Origin: Plantago major
Lineage: Eukaryota > Streptophyta > Magnoliopsida > Lamiales > Plantaginaceae
Assembly (NCBI GenBank): GCA_026545765.1
Contig: JAIFAC010000161.1
Location: 94,596 to 158,595 of the forward strand
DNA: 64,000 nucleotides
Reading direction: 5' to 3'
The position numbers were made by a program, and so were the translations under genes. Shown here piece after piece: positions 57,770 to 64,000 of the stretch. Within the stretch, counting starts at the first letter, position 1. The number at the start of each line of letters is the position of its first letter. The notes under the pieces were generated by a model, which saw nothing but the letters and a program-made list of their open reading frames with translations, searched no databases and was not told the origin of the DNA.

Positions 57770-59841
57770 ATGAAGCTTACTTACATGTGCATTTTGTGCA
57801 CCGCTCTTTACTTGCTCATGTTGTCTTGTTCTGCATTCACTTCCCAAGATTACACCAATGCACTCGAAAAATCGATCATGTTCTTCAAGGGCAGAGGTCC
57901 GGAAGTTACTATCTAATCAACGTGTCACGGAGGGTGACTCGATTGTCTGATGGTTCCGTTACCATGTAAATTATGTTCCATTTTTTGCTCCCCACTTAAC
58001 TCTCTAGTGTTGTCATGGTCATGTAACAATATTTACTTGTTTTGGAACTACTATGTTTTTCAGGTTGACCTGGTTGGAGGGTACTATGATGCAGGAGACA
58101 ATGTGAAGTTTGGGTTGCCAATGGCTTTCACAACGACACTTCTCGCGTGGAGTGTCATTGAATTCGGAGATTGCATGACGAGTCAACTTGAGAATGCAAA
58201 GGATGCCCTGCGCTGGGGCTCGGATTATCTCCTGAAAGCAGCCACGGCTACACCAGACACCTTATACGTACAAGTGAGGCACATCATTATAACATTATGC
58301 TAAACCGAACATTAAAAAAATGAAGTGAGTTACATTGCTAACTCAATTAGTCAATTGAATAGGTAGCAGAGCCGAATATGGATCATCGCTGGGAGAGACC
58401 TGAGGATATGGACACATCACGCAATGTGTACAAAGTTTCGCTCAGAATCCTGGATCAGATGTAACAGCAGAGACAGCTGCAGCACTAGCAGCGGCTTCAA
58501 TTGTGTTTAAACATTCTGATCCTTCTTATTCTAAGAAATTACTTAAAACTGCCATGAAGGTACTTGAAGATTCAGAAATTTATTGCCTAGGCCTGGTCTA
58601 TTTATGAATTTTCTCGAACAGAATTGACTTCATGATTCTTATATAATCATTCATCAGGTGTTCAATTTCATGACAAGTACCAGGGATCAAACAGTGACTC
58701 TCTTAGATCAGTATTATGACCAGATTATTGCTCATACTCAGGATACCATGTAATTCAACTAGAACAATCACAACATTTTTATTAAGCTATAAATAAAGTA
58801 AATATGTTCACAAGCTTTTCATGTTCTCTGCTACAGGATGAGCTTTTATGGGGAGCCTCATGGCTTCACAGAGCTTCAGGAAACGACTCATACATGTCCT
58901 ACATTCAGTCAAACGGCCACGTACTTGGAGCTGATGAAGATGATTACTCATTCAGCTGGGATGACAAACGAGCTGGAACCAAAGTTCTCCTCTCCAAGGT
59001 CCTTGTTCTTTTCATGAAGTTCATATAAAAAAAATCTATTCATGATCATTTAGTTAGGCTAGTATTAAGGAAAAAACTGGTGTTCCGTAACTGTTTTCAG
59101 TGTTATCTCTAGTTTCAATCTTTCTGTCTATTCTTCAGAGCTTCTTTGAGCAGGACATTCAGGAGTTCCAATTGTATAAAGCACATTCAGACAATTACAT
59201 ATGTTCTCTTGTTCCAGGTTCTCCTAACTTACAGGCTCAATATACCCCAGGTATATATTTGTTCTGACCTTTCTCCTGGCTGATTGTAAAATATTTATAT
59301 TTTACCAAGTACAAGACAAATCAGGTATTCGACTCTGACAGAATCGTTGAAACAGGAGGACTGCTGTACATAAGAACCGAAGCAATTCCAATATGTGACC
59401 ACATCAAGCTTCCTTCTATTAGCATACGCCAAGTATCTGAGCAAAATGGAGGCATCACTACATGTGGCTCTACAACCATAACTCCAGATACACTTATCGC
59501 TAGCAAAAAACAGGTCGATTACATACTTGGCACAATCCTGAGAAAATGTCATATATGGTGGGGTTCGGGAGAAGTATCCCCAACACGCTCACCACAGAGG
59601 ATCCTCTTTGCCATCAATACATGATCACCCCCACATTAATTGTGGCGATGGATTCCAATATCTCTACTCGGGATCCCCTAATCCAAACGTCCTTGTAGGA
59701 GCCATACTAGGTGGACCTGATAATCGTGACAATTTCGCTGATGAGAGGAATAACTATCAGCAATCTGAACCTGCAACATACATCAATGCTCCATTTGTTG
59801 GATCACTTGCTTTCTTTTCAGGCAAAAAAACTGCTGCCTAG
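57770..59841 (+). CDS. GH9 endo-beta-1,4-glucanase (cellulase), secreted; frame-interrupted
   Basis: A GH9 gene with seven visible exons: 57770-57958, 58064-58273, 58363-58559, 58658-58749, 58837-58998, 59139-59250 and 59356-59841, mostly with GT/AG ends. The start [20 protein letters not shown] is a signal peptide, so the enzyme would be secreted to the wall to cut beta-1,4-glucans. Exon 2 is perfect: [20 protein letters not shown], where DAGD holds catalytic/metal-site aspartates. Exon 5 gives [16 protein letters not shown]. The last exon gives [16 protein letters not shown] and [20 protein letters not shown] followed by [18 protein letters not shown], holding the second GH9 signature and the catalytic Glu. 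No membrane anchor or CBM49 is seen, so it is the plain secreted class B type of about 490 residues. Small indels break frame in exons 1, 3, 4 and 7, so the sequence as given cannot encode a whole enzyme. Either a young pseudogene or sequencing indels. Confidence 0.88.
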
Positions 59842-61230
59842 CTTTCAGTAGTACCAAAGATGAAAGAACATTTTGTGAAACCTAAAGCATATATAGCTAG
59901 TGAAATAGTCCTTGGAAAAAATTCCAACGAGACTTTTGGGGAAATTGAAACTGTACTTTGACATTTCTTAATAGTAATTTATGATAATATCAAAGATATA
60001 TTTTCAGTATTATTCACCTTTTTCTTATAGTATAAGTTTGCTTTCTAGTCTTGTAGTCCAGTTCGCACAAAATAAATTTCATGTTTTGATTTTTACGGTA
60101 GACAAATTCAATTTTAACTATAAATTCATGCTGAAATGTATAGTCAATATTCAATTAAATAATATAATAAACATTTTAGAAATAAAATTTCATTATATAG
60201 TTGATTAATCACTCGTAGTTGACAAGGTCTAACAACATACTACATTATCTTGGTAATAGTATCTTTAACTTCAAATTTCAACGAAATAATATCTATTACT
60301 ATTATAAAAGGAAAGACTATCGCGTAGAAAGTAATGGATCAATTTTTATTTTTCCTTTTTTACCCCTCATCTTAACTACTTTTTTTCTAGCAACATATTA
60401 TATGATTTAATCTTATTAAAAATTGCACTATAATTAATAGTTCTACAATAATGTAAATTATTACTAATTAAATAGCTTTTTTCAACAATATTAATAAGTT
60501 TAGAGTTCGCACGCGGTAATTTTCTAGTCACATTAAAACTAATATGGCAGATTTGAAATGCATTTTCGTTACCTCAATAATAATATCATAAATTTTACTT
60601 CAATCTGGGACAGGGTTCCCACTTCTTTTCCTACACAATTACTTTTAAAATAAAATAATTTTGTGATATTACTTTAATGAATTTGATATTGTTAAACTGT
60701 AACGTTGTGCTGCGTAAGTATGTATGTTTTAGCCATTTAATAATATGTAATTAAATTTCCAAGCTCAAATTAGAAGTGTAAGCTGCTTCTTTATCCTAAA
60801 ACTCATTAATTCCAATTTTAGCATTATTTGTTCGGGGCATTACGCTAATTTTTTATACCTACAATTCTTCAAGCCAGATTACCGCCTTATTCTAACGTTA
60901 TAATGTAGCCTAACTAATAGTTTGTCTCAACATCACATATACTACACATAACATATTTCTAGACATTGCGATGTTTATAGTTGAATACTGATATTGATCT
61001 GGTTTGTTTTGAGTACGTACTCGCAAAAGTTTCCGACACGGAAAATTAATTCCCAAATGACGATCCTTTTCACAGTCAACTAATTCAACACGCCGTGATC
61101 TCTCCGAAACCTCTCACATTAAAATGACCAAACAACTACTTGTTCAATAGTAAATAAACTCCAAAGCAGCATAATAAACCCCTCCTGGATCTCTCAACCA
61201 CCACAGAGATCCGACCTGACTCCCTCCACC
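59842..61230. other. AT-rich intergenic, 3' of the endoglucanase and 5' of CAND7
   Basis: No gene seen. The last ~200 bp should contain the CAND7 promoter and 5' UTR. Confidence 0.45.
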
Positions 61231-62529
<1,299 letters not shown>

Positions 62530-64000
62530 GCTATAGCGTTAATGGAGGACTTGTACCGTATACGCTGAAAGTGGAGATGAATGAGGTAGATGTTGCTGCC
62601 TTTCAATAGTCGGTCTATTTCTTCGCCTTGTAATTTCTATACTTGCACACAGTTGTAGTTCACTTTCATAAACTTCGACGATGTGTCTAAGAATTTTGTC
62701 TAAAGGTGTGATATTCAATAGCAGTACATTGATGTTCATGAAGTTAAAATCAAACTGATCTTCCTTTCTGTATTTTTTCTCATGTTAGTATTGATTCTGT
62801 TTAGTTGGTTTCTTTCATGGATCAAACAATCGATTGTTCCTATAGTTATATCACCATGGTATGACTGAGGAAACTAGTTGTGAATCAGATTCAGCTTCAT
62901 GTACCAGTATATGATAATCCAAATTTATGTCTGGTGCAGCCGCAGCTACTAATTAATGCAGTTAGGGATATACCAATCGACAATCCTATATTGTCAACAT
63001 TGATACAAAACTAATGATTTATATATTATTCCCCACGATGTGCATATATGTTTGTGAGGTTCCATTTTGAAATCATTTTCTTGTTGGGCATGGTGTAAGC
63101 CGCATAAACTCAGATTTGGTTTTGTGCCAGTTCTTGTCATTTTATTGTTAGTTAATGTTATATATATATGAGAGGGATAAAATTACTTCAGTACTTCACT
63201 TATAGTTTGTATTAGAGGATTACAAATGTGAACATTTGCACTGTCTGTTGGAATTCTCCTGCTAACAGCATACTAGTTCAGCATTTTCACTGAGGCAGAG
63301 ATGTTGTGAAGTGAGCTTTTCAGTTTTCATTTCTGGCCGATATGTGCATTTCAGTCTCTCGCTGTTGCTGCCTTTATTGTATCTATTCACTGTTGTTAAT
63401 GTTTTTCAGTAAGTGGTAAGTCAAGAGGTTGTGTGGCAAGCATCTAAACATTTCTCCTTTTTGTTAATGACTTGCGCTTGGTAAATTGATAGTCATTTAA
63501 AAATTCGAGTTGCACTAGAAGTTCTTTCTTGTTCTTATCACTACAGGAGAAGCTTTGTGAAACAGATTATCACTAACTTGTCTCATTTTCAACTTGTTCG
63601 TGATCTATTATATGTAAAAGAGTAGAATAGCAAAGTTTGAGTAGTTTAGAAAAGCTCATTCCATTTCCGATGTTTTATTAATATTCATGCTTAGTTGTTT
63701 TAGGATATGATGATTATTATGTTAGGTTATGGAAACCTCAGTCCCTGTCACCTTACGTTACAACTTACAAGTATCTTTTGTTTTCTTGATTAAGCTGTGG
63801 GTCTTATTGGTGGACCATCTGATATAGACAAACTACCTCATTGGGCATATCATTTAGACAGCTACCATGTTTGTTAGCAGAATATAACCTGAGTATGGAG
63901 AATTTTGATCAGAGATTATTCAGGAAAATTCATATGCCCTGCTATGCTTGTAATATTTTCATTTTCTATCTCTATACTGGGCAAGGAAAAGTAAGAATGG
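62530..64000. other. 3' flank of CAND7, no further gene seen
   Basis: Includes the CAND7 3' UTR. The rest is AT-rich with no domain-bearing ORF to the window end. An intron or UTR of a gene beyond the window cannot be excluded. Confidence 0.45.

Overview
The window is nuclear DNA of a flowering plant, most probably a eudicot. Genes have GT-AG introns, intergenic DNA is AT-rich, and plant-only families are present (DUF247, FAR1/FHY3, DWARF27-type carotenoid isomerase, GH9 cellulase, SABP2-type methylesterase). More than half of the sequence is transposable elements or their remains. The species cannot be named from the sequence.

Layout. 0.3-1.8 kb: a frame-broken DUF247 gene (minus). 2.3-3.15 kb: a solo LTR with target-site duplication. 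6.2-7.4 kb: a plastid-type spermidine-synthase-like methyltransferase (minus). 8.9-10.1 kb: an F-box gene. 10.7-11.75 kb: a three-exon methylesterase (minus). 11.9-14.4 kb: a TIR-bounded element holding an intact two-exon gene with only a FAR1 DNA-binding domain, then a Cassandra-type LTR carrying 5S rRNA-like sequence. 16.0-18.2 kb: a 72-residue membrane-anchor gene split by a 2 kb intron. 19.1-22.1 kb: a six-exon D27-like gene with a tRNA-Leu(UAA) gene antisense in its first intron.

22.5-45.0 kb is one nested unit. A Sirevirus-like Copia retrotransposon (1.4 kb LTRs, GTGAG target duplication, spliced env-like ORF) contains a 557-bp TIR element inside its reverse transcriptase and a ~7 kb CACTA transposon inside its env-like region. 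Then follow a TRIM, a Copia 3' remnant, a MITE, a second complete 5.4 kb Copia element (48.7-54.0 kb) and a second Cassandra LTR. 57.8-59.8 kb holds a GH9 endoglucanase and 61.2-62.5 kb a GPR107/CAND7-type seven-helix protein. Both are clearly recognisable but interrupted by many small indels.

The host genes do not form a pathway; they are independent plant genes separated by transposon insertions. The most unusual signal is technical and epigenetic rather than a new system: in the retroelements, differences between paired LTRs concentrate at CAG/CTG, the symmetric CHG methylation sites (for example CAGAAAG in one LTR is CGTAAAG in the other). I infer uncorrected long-read base-calling errors on CHG-methylated DNA, and possibly plain homopolymer indels in the GH9 and CAND7 genes. 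Broken frames here should therefore not be read automatically as pseudogenes. I did not find a convincing undescribed biological system.
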